A stretch of 64,000 nt of DNA from Trachythela sp. YZ-2020. Its lineage: Eukaryota > Cnidaria > Anthozoa > Malacalcyonacea > Clavulariidae. The stretch spans positions 6,414,001 to 6,478,000 of the forward strand of contig JADLSH010000395.1 of assembly GCA_016169945.1 (NCBI GenBank), read 5' to 3'. The notes below the pieces were generated by a model. The model was not told where the DNA came from. It was given only the letters and a program-made list of their open reading frames with translations, and did no database searches. Below are positions 47,001 to 56,728 of the stretch, one piece after another. Positions within the stretch are counted from its first letter, which is position 1. Each line of letters opens with the position of its first letter. The position numbers were made by a program, and so were the translations under genes.

Positions 47001-48853
47001 GGGTTGATTCTGTTGTATAAGGTCGTACAATACAGGCCTGTATGTCGGCAAATCCAAAGAAACAACAAACTAAAATATAATAAACTTCTACAGATTAGAC
47101 AGTAGACTTGAATTCTCGTAAGACTGTTCAGTTACTACAGCAAATAATTAAATATCTCTTCTTGTTTCTTGTATATTTTCGTCTTGGCTTGCAATAGTTA
47201 GTTATACGTTTCCTTTCTGAACAGTCTCGCATGCAAGAACCAAGTCTAAGTTAACATTGCTAAGTTAGCATTGTAGCTTTCTACCATGCATGCACGAGTA
47301 GTATTATACAATTACTTTATGGTTTCCGTGTTTGGATGGCCTGATCCAAACACGCGGGAATGTTGCGAGAGTTAAGAAAAGCGCGCGAAATCTCGAGCCG
47401 AAAGCGAGTGATTTTGCGAGCTTTTCTTAACTCGAGCAACATTCCCAAGTGTTTGGATCAGGCCATCCAAACACGGAAACCATAATGTAATTGTTTTATA
47501 AAATAACAACAACACGATAGTCTTCCGTGTTTGGATGGCCTGATCCAAACACGGGTTTCGACCAATCAGAGCACGCGTTATATACATGTTATTTTATAAA
47601 GGTTATTCATGATAATTTTGGTTTGTTCCTTTTGCAAAGTCATCTTTTAATTTCTTTACTATACTTTTAGCTTACTGTGTTGCTAAACTTGCGGTTACAA
47701 TTTTGACGAGATTGCAAGCAAACTATTTTATGGAATCTGGCAGATCAGCAGATCAAATTCTTGTGAATGCGGTGAGTTTGAAGTATTTTACGCATTTACT
47801 ACTAGTGCCTATATATATACCCATATAACGATCAATCCACTGTATAATAAATAGAATGAGTTTTTACGGTATACTTGTCAGTTTTAATTTTAGAATATAT
47901 ATTGATTTCAGTGTTGTCCAGGTTGGTTACAGACACGTCTTGGAGGACCAGATGCTCCTTTATCTGCCGAGCAAGGTATTGCCAACAAAAACAGTTTTCA
48001 GGGGTGTAAGGTTGCACGTCATCTCTGAAAACAGTTTTCAGGGGTGTAAGGTTGCACGTCATCTCTGAAAACTGTTTTCAGGGGTGTAAGGTTGCACGTC
48101 ATCTCTGAAAACAGTTTTCAGGGGTGTAAGGTTGCACGTCATCTCTGAAAACAGTTTTCAGGGGTGTAAGGTTGCACGTCATCTCTGAAAACTGTTTTTG
48201 CTGGCTTTGATGTTGTAATTTAGTAAGCATACACACATCACGTGGACGTAGCATTCCATGAAATCCAGCTCAAGGTAGCCCCTCGTACTCACTGTATTCT
48301 TCGGTACGCATTACGCAGGGAGAGTGCCTGGACATTCCACGTTTTGTTTTCCCTTTGATTAGACTTTCGCATATCCCCTGGGTACGAGGTTGCTTAATAT
48401 CAAGAACGAATTACCGTAGAATTCCGAAGGTAGAGCCTTACTCGTTCTCAGTCGCTCGTGCTGCGTTGAATGATGGGAATGCAACAGTCGTATTCACATT
48501 GGCCGTTGCGTCCTATTGAACTGTTATTGCATTTCCATCGATCATTGCGCGAAGTTGTTTCTTGTATCGATTTGGAGGGACTGTGGAAGAGTCAAAGTAA
48601 GAGCTGCTAAATCCAAAATTCACCTCACGGGGGCCGTAACTTTCGGAATTCTACGATATTTTCAAGTTTTCCATGCAGTATTTGGACTTCGCTCTCCCTA
48701 GAAATCTTCGAACGACATGCAGTAAAGTTCATCTGTCGTCTTATAGGTGCTGACACTCCAGTCTACCTTGCTCTGTTACCACCAGAAACTAAATATCCTA
48801 ATGGGAAATTTTTGTCTGAAAAGAAAGTTTTACCGTTTGTCAAAGGTGAATGA
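38078..48853 (+). CDS. Carbonyl-reductase-like SDR, 9 exons, one defective donor
   Basis: CBR1-type short-chain dehydrogenase/reductase expected to reduce carbonyls with NADPH. Exons: 38078-38095, 41101-41182, 42347-42522, 43238-43353, 46105-46227, 46924-46970, 47671-47771, 47912-47975, 48747-48853, giving 834 nt, 277 aa, the same length as vertebrate CBR1. Seen: TGGNRGLG (8-15), NNAG (86-89), VNISS (133-137), YCVAK with Tyr189 and Lys193, CCPGW (222-226), and ADTPVYLALL near the C-terminus. Exon lengths mirror SDR gene 1 (82, 116 vs 113, 47). Odd points: the exon ending at 46970 is followed by CGTTGT instead of GT; the tetrad Asn position reads CDYFG, so it is Asp; and long arrays fill the introns. 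If the donor change is real, normal splicing would fail or use GGTTGG five residues upstream. The start is supported by VAV|VTGG, which is the same in both paralogues. Confidence 0.9.
38813..38937. mobile_element. Short hAT-like MITE
   Basis: Ends CAGTGGCATAGCCAGG and the inverse of CAGTGATGTAGGCCAGG. Flanking octamers GATAATGC and GATGATCC match at six of eight positions, so the insertion is old. The inside has AGGGGGGCC and GGGGGGGG runs typical of such elements. It lies in intron 1 of SDR gene 2. Confidence 0.7.
39038..39858. repeat. 821-bp palindrome carrying a 21-bp tandem array
   Basis: The tips TTACAGGTAAACTACGTCAA and the inverse start two arms of roughly 380 bp each, meeting at a loop of about 55 bp (39394-39449). 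Within the right arm (about 39598-39717) the unit AACAGGAACTGAGGAACTTCT is repeated six times; the left arm has about four more diverged units (39160-39240). The element has no coding frame of its own. It lies in intron 1 of SDR gene 2. Confidence 0.85.
40553..40610. repeat. Solo hAT-like end with poly-G
   Basis: ACCAGGGGCATGGCGAAGG followed by a G run resembles the left ends of the hAT-like MITEs in this window. No matching right end was found nearby. Confidence 0.4.
41234..41535 (+). repeat. 59-bp tandem repeat, about 5 units
   Basis: The unit contains TGATAGGAGCAAGTGTCAAA, then CTGCATATGATGGTCAACAT, then CAGCAATGTCAGTTGACA. One unit lacks the CAGT part and another has an extra T. It lies in intron 2 of SDR gene 2. 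Confidence 0.9.
43440..43722. repeat. Inverted repeat of about 40-bp arms
   Basis: CCATAGTCCCTATAACACAG followed by TGTCTGGAAACG on the left is mirrored by CGTTTCCAGACACTG and TATAGGGACTATGG on the right. A weaker inner match suggests a short MITE. It lies in intron 4 of SDR gene 2. Confidence 0.65.
43785..45528 (+). repeat. 19-bp minisatellite of about 91 units
   Basis: The unit is TCCTGCGATGGCTCACTAG. Almost all variation is at three sites, giving four main unit types (GGCTCAC, GGTTCAC, GACTCAC, GGCTCGC). Rare defects: a partial insertion at about 44175, CTGCATGG at about 44913, and an extra TCCTAG at about 45118 and 45143. Blocks with the same order of unit types recur, which indicates segmental duplication inside the array. 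It fills most of intron 4 of SDR gene 2. Confidence 0.97.
46449..46515. repeat. CGTAT/TGTAT pentanucleotide microsatellite
   Basis: Several CGTAT units change to TGTAT units across a short CGATACG palindrome. Directly downstream, AACTTTATTTAAACAGG resembles the 3' UTR start of a minus-strand LINE (compare 4817-4835), so this is probably a LINE tail that expanded. Confidence 0.75.
47317..47485. mobile_element. Palindromic MITE, family E, with a nested palindrome
   Basis: The arms are TTATGGTTTCCGTGTTTGGA onward on the left and the inverse on the right, continuing into GGAATGTTGCGAG and TTAAGAAAAGC. The tip itself contains the palindrome GTGTTTGGATGGCCTGATCC..AAACAC. A solo tip copy lies at 47524-47556. 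The element is in intron 6 of SDR gene 2. Confidence 0.85.
47985..48200 (+). repeat. 40-bp tandem repeat with a hairpin in each unit
   Basis: Five units contain TTTTCAGGGGTGTAAGGTTG then CACGTCATCTCTGAAAAC. Each junction forms the 17-bp palindrome CTGAAAACAGTTTTCAG. The array is bounded by GCCAACAAAAACAG and its inverse-like CTGTTTTTGCTGGC, so it probably grew inside a small inverted element. It lies in intron 8 of SDR gene 2. Confidence 0.9.
48272..48658. repeat. Two adjacent inverted repeats
   Basis: First pair: AAGGTAGCCCCTCGTAC (48272-48288) against GGTACGAGGTTGCTT (48381-48395). Second pair: TTACCGTAGAATTCCGAAGG (48411-48430) against CTTTCGGAATTCTACGATA (48640-48658). Both look like short MITEs; no coding content is seen. 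They lie in intron 8 of SDR gene 2. Confidence 0.6.
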
Positions 48854-50264
48854 CTATACCATGTCTTTAAACCAAAACACATTATTGGTCAATTTTCTTA
48901 CCAATGAGGCATTAACTGAAATAGATTGGGTGATGTTTGGTATAGAAGTGACGTTGCGATGACGTTAGGGCGAAAATTTGACTATATCATGGTATCTAAT
49001 ATAATTTGTCGGCCTATTTAATTTTCAGATGCAATTAAATTATATTTGGAAAATACGTGTGTCATATGACGACGTCATCAATGTTAGTCCTTGACATTCA
49101 GCAAAACCTCGACAAATTTCATCGTGTTGAGGTTGTTATGGTTTACTTGTTTATCATTACACCGTCAGACAACTGCTTCCGATTACGTCTTAAATATGTG
49201 TATAGTTTTTCGTTCGAAATCTCCATCCCCCCAAACCCTTAACATTCTGTCCTGTCGAGCGATATGCCCAATATGTTAGGAATTTTCCTACAATTTTCTT
49301 ATTGCAATTGCAATAACGTAAGTCACTTTTGCCATAAGTTTGGTGGCAATAACTACAGTGCCAAAAATGGCGCGTGTTTGGCAGATAATTCTAAGTTGAT
49401 TCTAAGTGTTTTCCACAGTTGCTTTATCACCAAAGCAAATATAATGTGATGGGAATTCCCAATAACCTTTCTTAATTCTTGTACGAATGTGTCTACACTC
49501 TTTGCTTATGCTGCATCGGCTGCATATAGAGAAATCTAAGCCTAAGTTATATTATTATCGCAAATGTTATGCCTGCTTGGAAATAAGCGTCGAAAATTCT
49601 TTTTTTTTTCCGGTTGCTAACTCAACTCTTCGATGTTGGCCTCGTTTATTTTATTGTACAGTTACATATTATAATGACAGGCCTATATTTCTGACGAGTA
49701 TTTCTTGTGTAATTAAAAAATAACTTTCAAAAGTTACACGTATGTTCTTATTTGATGCATGTTAAGTGCATGGTGGACTAAACAGGATTAAGTTCATCTT
49801 GGTTCATTGTTAGTTTCAGTACATTTTTATAGACTAAACTTTTTGAAGGAAAATTCTGATGATTCCTGGTTGTCTATACACATCGTACTGTTTCAGACTG
49901 GCGAAATAATCTCATTTGACACTGACAGAAGGATTACCTTAGCTTAGTAAACGACCGCTTTGGGAATTAACAACAATAATAATGTGATTAATCTTCGACA
50001 AATACTTTGAATATGATTGGTTGGCTTGCTCTTCTGATTGGTTAGTTGCTACTGGCTTTGTCTACTGGCAGACTCAATTAGTTATGTCTTCCTGTTCGTG
50101 GGTTGTGTATTGCGAGACACAAAAGCAAATTAAGATGCAAATTGGTATATAAAGGTTTTAGGTGTAAAATGTTTGTTTTCTCGTAGACAGCTCTCTTAAT
50201 CCTTGTACTAACATTGATATCGTTATCGCAATTTCTTTCCAATACTTGACTGTGCATCCTGAAC

Positions 50265-53200
50265 ATGGATGAAGCACCATCTGTAAGATTGTCTGGTATA
50301 CCTGGTCATCAAGGAAGAAAGAATGATGTGATTTTCTGTGGTACTGAAGCACAACAACATGTTGTGTTCTTCCACGGTGATGTGCAGGTCAGTAAATATC
50401 ATTCAGTTGAGTTTTGATATCCAAAAGACAGTGTATATAACCTCGTAGGTTATTATAGTTGTAAAGGTCTAAGACTAAGAAGTTCTTGAAATGAATAATG
50501 ACAGAAAGAATTCGTTTCAAATATACATTGTATATTGACTGTTTATCTGCAACTATCCGTTGTCATCTGAGGATGGTTTTTTATTAGTTAAAATCGAAAC
50601 ACACTCCTCATATGTACACTATAGTGATTAAAGTCCTGAATAAGTCGCTTTTATGGTCGATGGCTCAGTAGCTCAACATGCAGTCCTGCGTACATTGCAT
50701 GTATTCCCAGTTTTAAGCCTTTGTGGCTTTATACATAGAAGGCCACCGAGCTAAGGGCTTTCGGTCCGAGAGCCACACTAATACTGACGCAAGGCCTTTG
50801 GCTTTGCTCGGAACGCTGGAGATCTTTTTATGTTTGAACACAACGGAATATATACTTGTTCGTCAGTGTAGTTTAACAGTATAATCTCTCTGAGATTTGG
50901 GGTATGTCACCAGGGGGAAATGAATGACAACGGAAGACAGGAGACGTTTTATTATAGAATATAGGCGTCTATAATTGTATTCGAGACATTGTTATATGAC
51001 TGTTTCTCCCTCGGCATGAATCATGTTGAAACATATTTATAGTCAATTCTCGTAGAGCGTCTCTATAAGGGTACTTCTCCAATAAGAATATGGGGACATA
51101 TCGATTTCACCATTTTCCACTTACCTGACCAGGAAAAGCTCAATGAACAATAAACTTGGGTTTCATTGGATTGTTTGTTCCTTCGCAGACGTCATTCAAC
51201 CCAACAAAACTACCGGCTGCGAAGGAGACTGGGGTGCTTGCGTCTAAACTGCCAAAAAAATTAAAAACATTTTGACGTTTCGAGTGAAGGCCCTTCTACC
51301 AGATGTTAGTTGCGTGGGACAGTCGCTACCATAGCGTCCTACGCAACTAACCTGATGAAGGGCCTTTGCCTGTAAGCCTGATTTCCATTTGGTCGTAATT
51401 GTCGTGATATAGTCTGGATCTATCTCGTCTTTTGTGAGATGTATGCAAAGCAGTCTTTATTGACTGTAAAGATATATCGACACTCCATTACATCGGTCAC
51501 CTTGATGCCTTTACGACAATTACGACTAAATGTAAACCAGGCTTAAGCATCGAAGTGTTTTTAATCTTTTTTAAGTAGTGCAGACCAATCACGGCTGCTT
51601 ATATCGTATCCAAAGTTATCGTGACCAGTCTCTGCCCAATCGGATGACCTCAGTGTGCTTAACACAGTACCGGGAGGCAACGCGCTTACCTCTTGCGCCG
51701 TATATAGTTTTTTAAAAGTAACCTTTAGATATTTACCTTCTTACGTTTTTTGTAGGACTACGTGGAAAATATGATTGCTCATCGTAATAACAAAGCCTGG
51801 ATGCACTGGGATCTAGAATCAACTTCGAAGCTGCTCTCGAAAAGATTTCCCAGTAGTTTTATTTGGGTAGTAAAATCATCACGACTGCATTTAGGGACGT
51901 ATGCTTGTTACAATAACTTCGTCGAAACCAGTGTCTTTGGTGTGCCAGACCATAGTACGAATATTGGAGCTATTCCTCATCTTCGTCGTTTATTAGACTC
52001 TGCCATCAGAAAAGGTAGGTTGAGAAATGTAATTATATAGGAACCTTAGGATATACAGTCCAACGTTTTATTCACGGATACTTTATCCAGCGAACACTAA
52101 CAGACAATTATTGATGTTGTTCCCAAACGACACGTCATTATATTTGGCCAACCTCCACCCAGCGGACACCTCCATTAAACGGAGATTTGAACGTTCCCTG
52201 TTGGCGTCCGTTAATAATAGGTTCGAGTGTATATAATATATTACCTCATCCCACAAAACTTGCAATGATTAACGAAGTCCATGAAAAGGTTTCCTGACAT
52301 CCAAAATAAGTCTGTTTACAACATGATGCTAGAAAACCATTATTCCAGACCTTGAGATCTGACCATTTTTCCTCTCTAGCTGGTTGTTTCTCTGCTTACA
52401 ATTAATATCACATGGTTGTCCTTCTGTTTGACAGACACAAAACATTGTTTGTTTTGTCATTCGAGTTTCCTTTCCCATCCTTGTGGTAACGATGAAAGCT
52501 TTGATGAAACAGGAATGATATGTTCAGCAATGGAAATATCGGAACTCAATTTCTCCGTAACTTCATCAACTTAAATCCCAACATTTGAAATCAGTTTGTA
52601 GTTTGTATCAGAGTTTGCTCATTTTCTTTTCTTGACAGAAATCATATTTTGAATGACCTTTTTCCACTTTCCACTTAAGTTTCTTCGGAAGATTGAAATC
52701 ACATAGCCATAGGTAATTTATACCAGACCTTGTTTTCTCATGTTCAGAAATATTATATAATAAATGTCAGTTTAACACCTTTATTCAAATAAATTGATGC
52801 AATGTCTGTTATAGACAAAAAATGTTTTTAAATGAAGGCTGCAATCAGTACCTTTAATGTTGCTCTGTTTTTATTGCTATTCTTACCTAAGCTGCCAGAA
52901 CAAAGAATGATGGGTAATTCTGTGACATCATTTGATTAAATTTGGCCGGCAAAAATTACTGAATTATGGTTTTGTACTTTTGTCGGCAATTTTTCCTATC
53001 GGCGTCATACGTATAAACAGGTTAATAACGGCAATACAAACGAGTGGAAAGGAACGCTGCGCTATTTTGCACAGGGCTTTTCTCTTTATTGATATTGCTT
53101 ATTTTGGAGACAGATACAATGCTCTCCTTCGTAAAGAAAAGGTCACCACCCCCCTCTTATACTGATATCATTGATCAATTGAATCTTCAAGGTGGAATTG

Positions 53201-53751
53201 TTGTTACGATTTCATTGCCCGTTTCATCTCTGAAGTAAATTAATGTTGTATTCACGTCACCTTCGCTAAAATACTCTTTTGTTTTAGTTCTTAATTTAGA
53301 AAAAGATGAGGAAGATGTAACAGAAGATTTTCCAATAATCTTGGTTGGTTTCAGTCATGGCTGTGTTGTACTCAACCAGATTGTTCACGAGATACACGAT
53401 ATCATTAAGTCAGAGAAAACTGGTTTACTTAAATTTATTTCTCGTTTCAACACTATTCATTGGCTGGACGCTGGTCACTGTGGCCAATCAAATGCTTGGG
53501 TGACAGACGAACGATTATTAGGGTCCCTAGCTGAGACAATTCCTCATATACGTGTACATCTCACGCCTTTTCAAATTCGTGACAAATCTCGCGCGTGGAT
53601 TGGGGAGGAACAAGCTCGGTTCACAAAGATCTTGAAGTCACGTAGTGCAGATATAAAAAATCAAATTTACTTTGAGGACCAAGGACCATCACTGTGTAAC
53701 CACTTTAAATTACTCGAGACATTCGACCCAGCCATGTCAACTAGTGAATGA
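50265..53751 (+). CDS. C2orf69: C2orf69-like putative serine hydrolase, 3 exons
   Basis: Homologue of the C2orf69 family, whose vertebrate member is linked to mitochondria and has an alpha/beta-hydrolase-like fold. Exons 50265-50387, 51756-52014 and 53288-53751 join in phase to 846 nt, 281 aa. Seen: RKNDVIFCG and QHVVFFHGDVQ in exon 1; NKAWMHWDLEST, RFPSSFIWVVKSSR and the YNNFV..VFGVPDHS stretch in exon 2; and GFSHGCVVLNQ in exon 3, which contains the GxSxG nucleophile elbow, followed by HWLDAGHCG and HLTPFQIRDKSR. The human protein is longer (about 385 aa). Most of the difference is N-terminal and in a middle linker. An in-frame stop lies at 50247-50249, so this ATG is the first unless an extra upstream exon encodes a targeting peptide. 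A family B MITE lies in intron 2. Confidence 0.93.
51285..51367. repeat. Inverted repeat with GAAGGCCC ends
   Basis: GAAGGCCCTTCTACCAGATG then TTAGTTGCGTGGGAC is mirrored by GTCCTACGCAACTAACC and TGAAGGGCCTT. The GAC GTTTCGAGTGAAGGCC context recalls the flank of the tandem array at 54720. It lies in intron 1 of the C2orf69-like gene. Confidence 0.7.
51373..51545. mobile_element. MITE with 33-bp inverted ends
   Basis: TAAGCCTGATTTCCATTTGG then TCGTAATTGTCGT on the left; ACGACAATTACGA, then CTAAATGTAAACCAGGCTTA, on the right. It has no coding content. It lies in intron 1 of the C2orf69-like gene. Confidence 0.8.
52054..52231. mobile_element. pogo/Tc1-like MITE, family B, copy 2
   Basis: This is the inverse of 16485-16660: AACGTTCCCTGTTGGCGTCC then GGTTCGAGTGTA on the right matches that copy's left end. 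The left end, ACAGTCCAACGTTTTATTC, is more diverged. It lies in intron 2 of the C2orf69-like gene. Confidence 0.8.
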
Positions 53752-54427
53752 CGTACCGTTGGAATTGAATCCTGCATTATTGAAATATTTTAAGTTCAAT
53801 ATCTTTTCTTGTATAATAATGTAATGCTTGTTTTCCAACATTGTCAGAGACCCTTTGCAGAATTACGTATAGGCGGCATAGCCATGCACCAATTACACAA
53901 TACTTGATGTGTCTTTCTGTTTTCAAAAGAGCTAAGGGACCCTTCATTATTTAGGAGAGGGGATGGGCCGGTTGATTGGGGGAGGGAGTGGGCCAGAGCT
54001 TTAAAAGTGGTTTTTGGGGGTGGGTCAACGTAATTATAAATATGGAAAGGGTGGGCCAACCCAAATTTTAAAAAGATTTTGAAAGAGTCTAAATCATCCT
54101 CCCCCTTGTAAATAATGAACGGTCCCTAAGCGGGGCTAAGCGGGGTCATGATAGTTTGTATATATACCATTTTTAGTATTTCGATAACGCGCAAACAGCG
54201 TTAATTAAATAAATGCAATAAAATACGTGGTGATGTCTGCCCCATAACAATATTTTTGCTAAACTATTATAGACAATTTGCAGAATTACTGGAACGTACC
54301 ATAAATTATTCATACACTCGCCTAGCTGGATAAAACTGCCTGAGAAGAGACAGAAACTTTATCGCAAGACTTAATAAATTCGAGGGAAGTTCAGTCATTT
54401 TGCAAATGTTGAAAGTGCTAACCACCT

Positions 54428-54679
54428 GGGGCCGGTTGTACGAACTACGAAGCCCGTTTAGCCTATCCGGTGGATAAATCGAAAATATCGATCAAGTCTA
54501 TAGATTCAACGAACAACCAAACTAAAATAATTCAACTTGAATAGAACAATTATGTTTGCAACTACATATTTAGTGCATGAGATTTAAGCTCAGTCATTCA
54601 CAAAATGTTTGCAAGCGATATTTAATTTTCGCTTATCCACCGTTTAAGCTAAATTAACGGCCTTCGTACAACCGGCCCC
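54428..54679. mobile_element. MITE, family D, copy 3
   Basis: Ends GGGGCCGGTTGTACGAA and a perfect inverse, TTCGTACAACCGGCCCC, with GCCTATCCGGTGGATAAA inside. Same family as 33140-33642. Confidence 0.85.
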
Positions 54680-54719
54680 TGAAAAATATAGAACCTACTT
54701 CGACGTTTCTAGCGAAGGC

Positions 54720-55213
54720 CTAGCCTGCGTGGTAGACGGTCTGCCCATGGTGGAGCGAAGGCCTAGCTAGCCTGCGTGGTAGACGGTCTGCCCATGGTGG
54801 AGCGAAGGCCTAGCCTGCGTGGTAGACGGTCTGCCCATGGTGGAGCGAAGGCCTAGCTAGCCTGCGTGGTAGACGGTCTGCCCATGGTGGAGCGAAGGCC
54901 TAGCCTGCGTGGTAGACGGTCTGCCCATGGTGGAGCGAAGGCCTAGCCTGCGTGGTAGACGGTCTGCCCGTGGTGGAGCGAAGGCCTAGCTAGCCTGCGT
55001 GGTAGACGGTCTGCCCATGGTGGAGCGAAGGCCTAGCCTGCGTGGTAGACGGTCTGCCCATGGTGGAGCGAAGGCCTAGCTAGCCTGCGTGGTAGACGGT
55101 CTGCCCGTGGTGAAGCGAAGGCCTAGCTAGCCTGCGTGGTAGACGGTCTGCCCATGGTGGAGCGAAGGCCTAGCCTGCGTGGTAGACGGTCTGCCCGTGG
55201 TGGAGCGAAGGCC
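54720..55213 (+). repeat. 43/47-bp tandem repeat, 11 units
   Basis: The unit holds CCTGCGTGGTAGACGGTCTG, CCCATGGTGGAGCGAAGGCC and TAG. About half the units carry an extra CTAG, giving 47 instead of 43 bp. Four units have CCCGTGG instead of CCCATGG. Both array edges carry GCGAAGGCC, so the array seems to have grown from a short repeat with GAAACGTC/GAAGGCC ends. Confidence 0.95.
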
Positions 55214-55261
55214 CTTCGTTAGGTACTTAAATCCTTCAACCAAGCCGTGAATATTGTTCAT

Positions 55262-55335
55262 CAGAACCCACTCTAATTTTAAAACAACTACAGGGATCGG
55301 ACATGCGATTCCTGTGCAAGACTCCGACCCTTTAG
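55262..55335 (-). repeat. tRNA-like SINE remnant 1
   Basis: On the minus strand: CTCAGTAGCTAAAGGGTCGG (A-box-like), then TGCACAGGAATCGCATG and a B-box-like TCCGATCCC. Similar in layout to 55485-55555. Confidence 0.5.
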
Positions 55336-55484
55336 CTACTGAGTTCAGTGGTTTAGCCACGGCAGTTGGGGGGGGGGGGGGGTGCAGGGCATAAGTTTTC
55401 AAAAATTACCCGCCATGGTAATATAACTCTGGAAATACCAGCATTTTACCTTTCCAGAAAGAAAAATGGAATTAAAAAAGATAT

Positions 55485-55555
55485 ACAGGTATCGAACCCA
55501 CGGTTATGTGATTCCTGTACAAAGCTCCGACAACAGAGCTATGAACAAAACTTGC
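55485..55555 (-). repeat. tRNA-like SINE remnant 2
   Basis: On the minus strand: TCATAGCTCTGTTGTCGGAG (A box context) and GGGTTCGATACC (good B box) at tRNA spacing. The ends do not pair as an acceptor stem, so a tRNA gene is unlikely. Confidence 0.6.
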
Positions 55556-55619
55556 AGGTCAGGTGAAGCTAGTGGATATATTCCATCAGTGGGTGTTACC
55601 AATTGGACTACCAGATGAA

Positions 55620-56030
55620 TGGTTAGACTATACATCAATGACTTCGGACAATGTAGTGTCATCCATAAACATTACGCTATCTTGGTCTTCAGCTGCGTTA
55701 CATAACAGTTCCTGGTCGTTAGGTATAGAAACCAGCGGAAGTTGGTTTATTTTAAAAATAAATGCTATTGGACCTAACTTGCTTCCTTGTGTTACTCCGC
55801 CTTTGATCTTTCGTAACTCAGAATGTTCACCTTGAATTGAGGTTAATTGCGATCTGCCGTGAAGATAGGACGCGAAACAACCCACCAAGGCTGGCCGTTA
55901 TAACTCGAATAACCTTTCCTTGATTGTTTGTTGCCAAATGCCATTTATGCAGCAGGTATATCAAAGCTCGAAGCGCAGATGTACCAGTTAGGCCACCAAA
56001 CTGGCATGCACTCATTTTATCCCGAACGTC
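55620..56030 (-). mobile_element. LINE RT fragment
   Basis: Minus-strand frames give CQFGGLTGTSALRALIYLLH (about 55950-56010), then, after a frameshift, GVTQGSKLGPIAFIF and a degenerate FMDDTTLSE box (about 55640-55670). This is a CR1-like RT piece truncated at both ends. Confidence 0.85.
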
Positions 56031-56040
56031 TTCATGTTAG

Positions 56041-56260
56041 TTGAATAAGATGGGTCCTAAATCTCTTACAAATCTTTTTACCAATAAAAAGGATATAACA
56101 AATCATAATTTACGAGATATTTCGACAACTCTGTGCTTGCCACAGCCTCGACATGGAACGCCTTACCCAAAGCTATTAGGGAAAGCAAATCTCTGTCATC
56201 TTTTGAGAAAAAAATTGCTACTCAAATCTAATGTTATGAAAGAATAATAGTTATTAATAT
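56041..56260 (+). mobile_element. LINE C-terminal fragment
   Basis: The frame at 56041-56247 reads LTNLFTNKKDITNHNLRDIS and then, with a small shift, a TAWNALPKAIRES-like segment and FEKKIATQI before the stop. It abuts the opposite-strand fragment at 55620-56030, so two LINE insertions or an inversion meet here. Confidence 0.7.
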
Positions 56261-56728
56261 ATTTTTATATGTAATTTTTTTATAGTATAGTTTCGTTTAC
56301 TGTTAGTTTAATTTCAATATTTCAAGTTGTAAATTGTTTGTACACACCCTTCGTGGAAACCAGCATTTGCTGACGTTGTTAGCGTGTTATAATATAGTGA
56401 TTTATTATTTCAGGTGTATTGACAGTTTTGTCAGATCTTATGAAAACAAGCTCAAAACAATCTTCAGTTTTAATGGCGTGGGCATCATTTATTATACGAG
56501 GGCTTTGCCCATCAGAGTTGTAATTAGCAGAAAAAAGATTAAAATTATTTAAAATTTAGTAAAAATTCATCAGAAACAAAAGTCGAAAATGTACAAAACG
56601 TTTGCTAATTTGCCGACAAATTTCAAAAGCTTAACTCCATATAATCGGCATGCCAGAGCAAAAGGCAAAACGATCGGATGCGAGTTTATGTTCATAATGT
56701 CTAAACTCGAAATATCCTCTATTTTCAG

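Noticed and set aside
50650..50830. tRNA-like stretch with GGCTCAGTAGCTCAA
   Set aside because: An A-box-like word is present but no B box at the right spacing and no cloverleaf could be drawn.
54720..55213. CRISPR-like 43/47-bp repeat
   Set aside because: The whole unit is repeated with no variable spacer. Length variation is a CTAG insertion.
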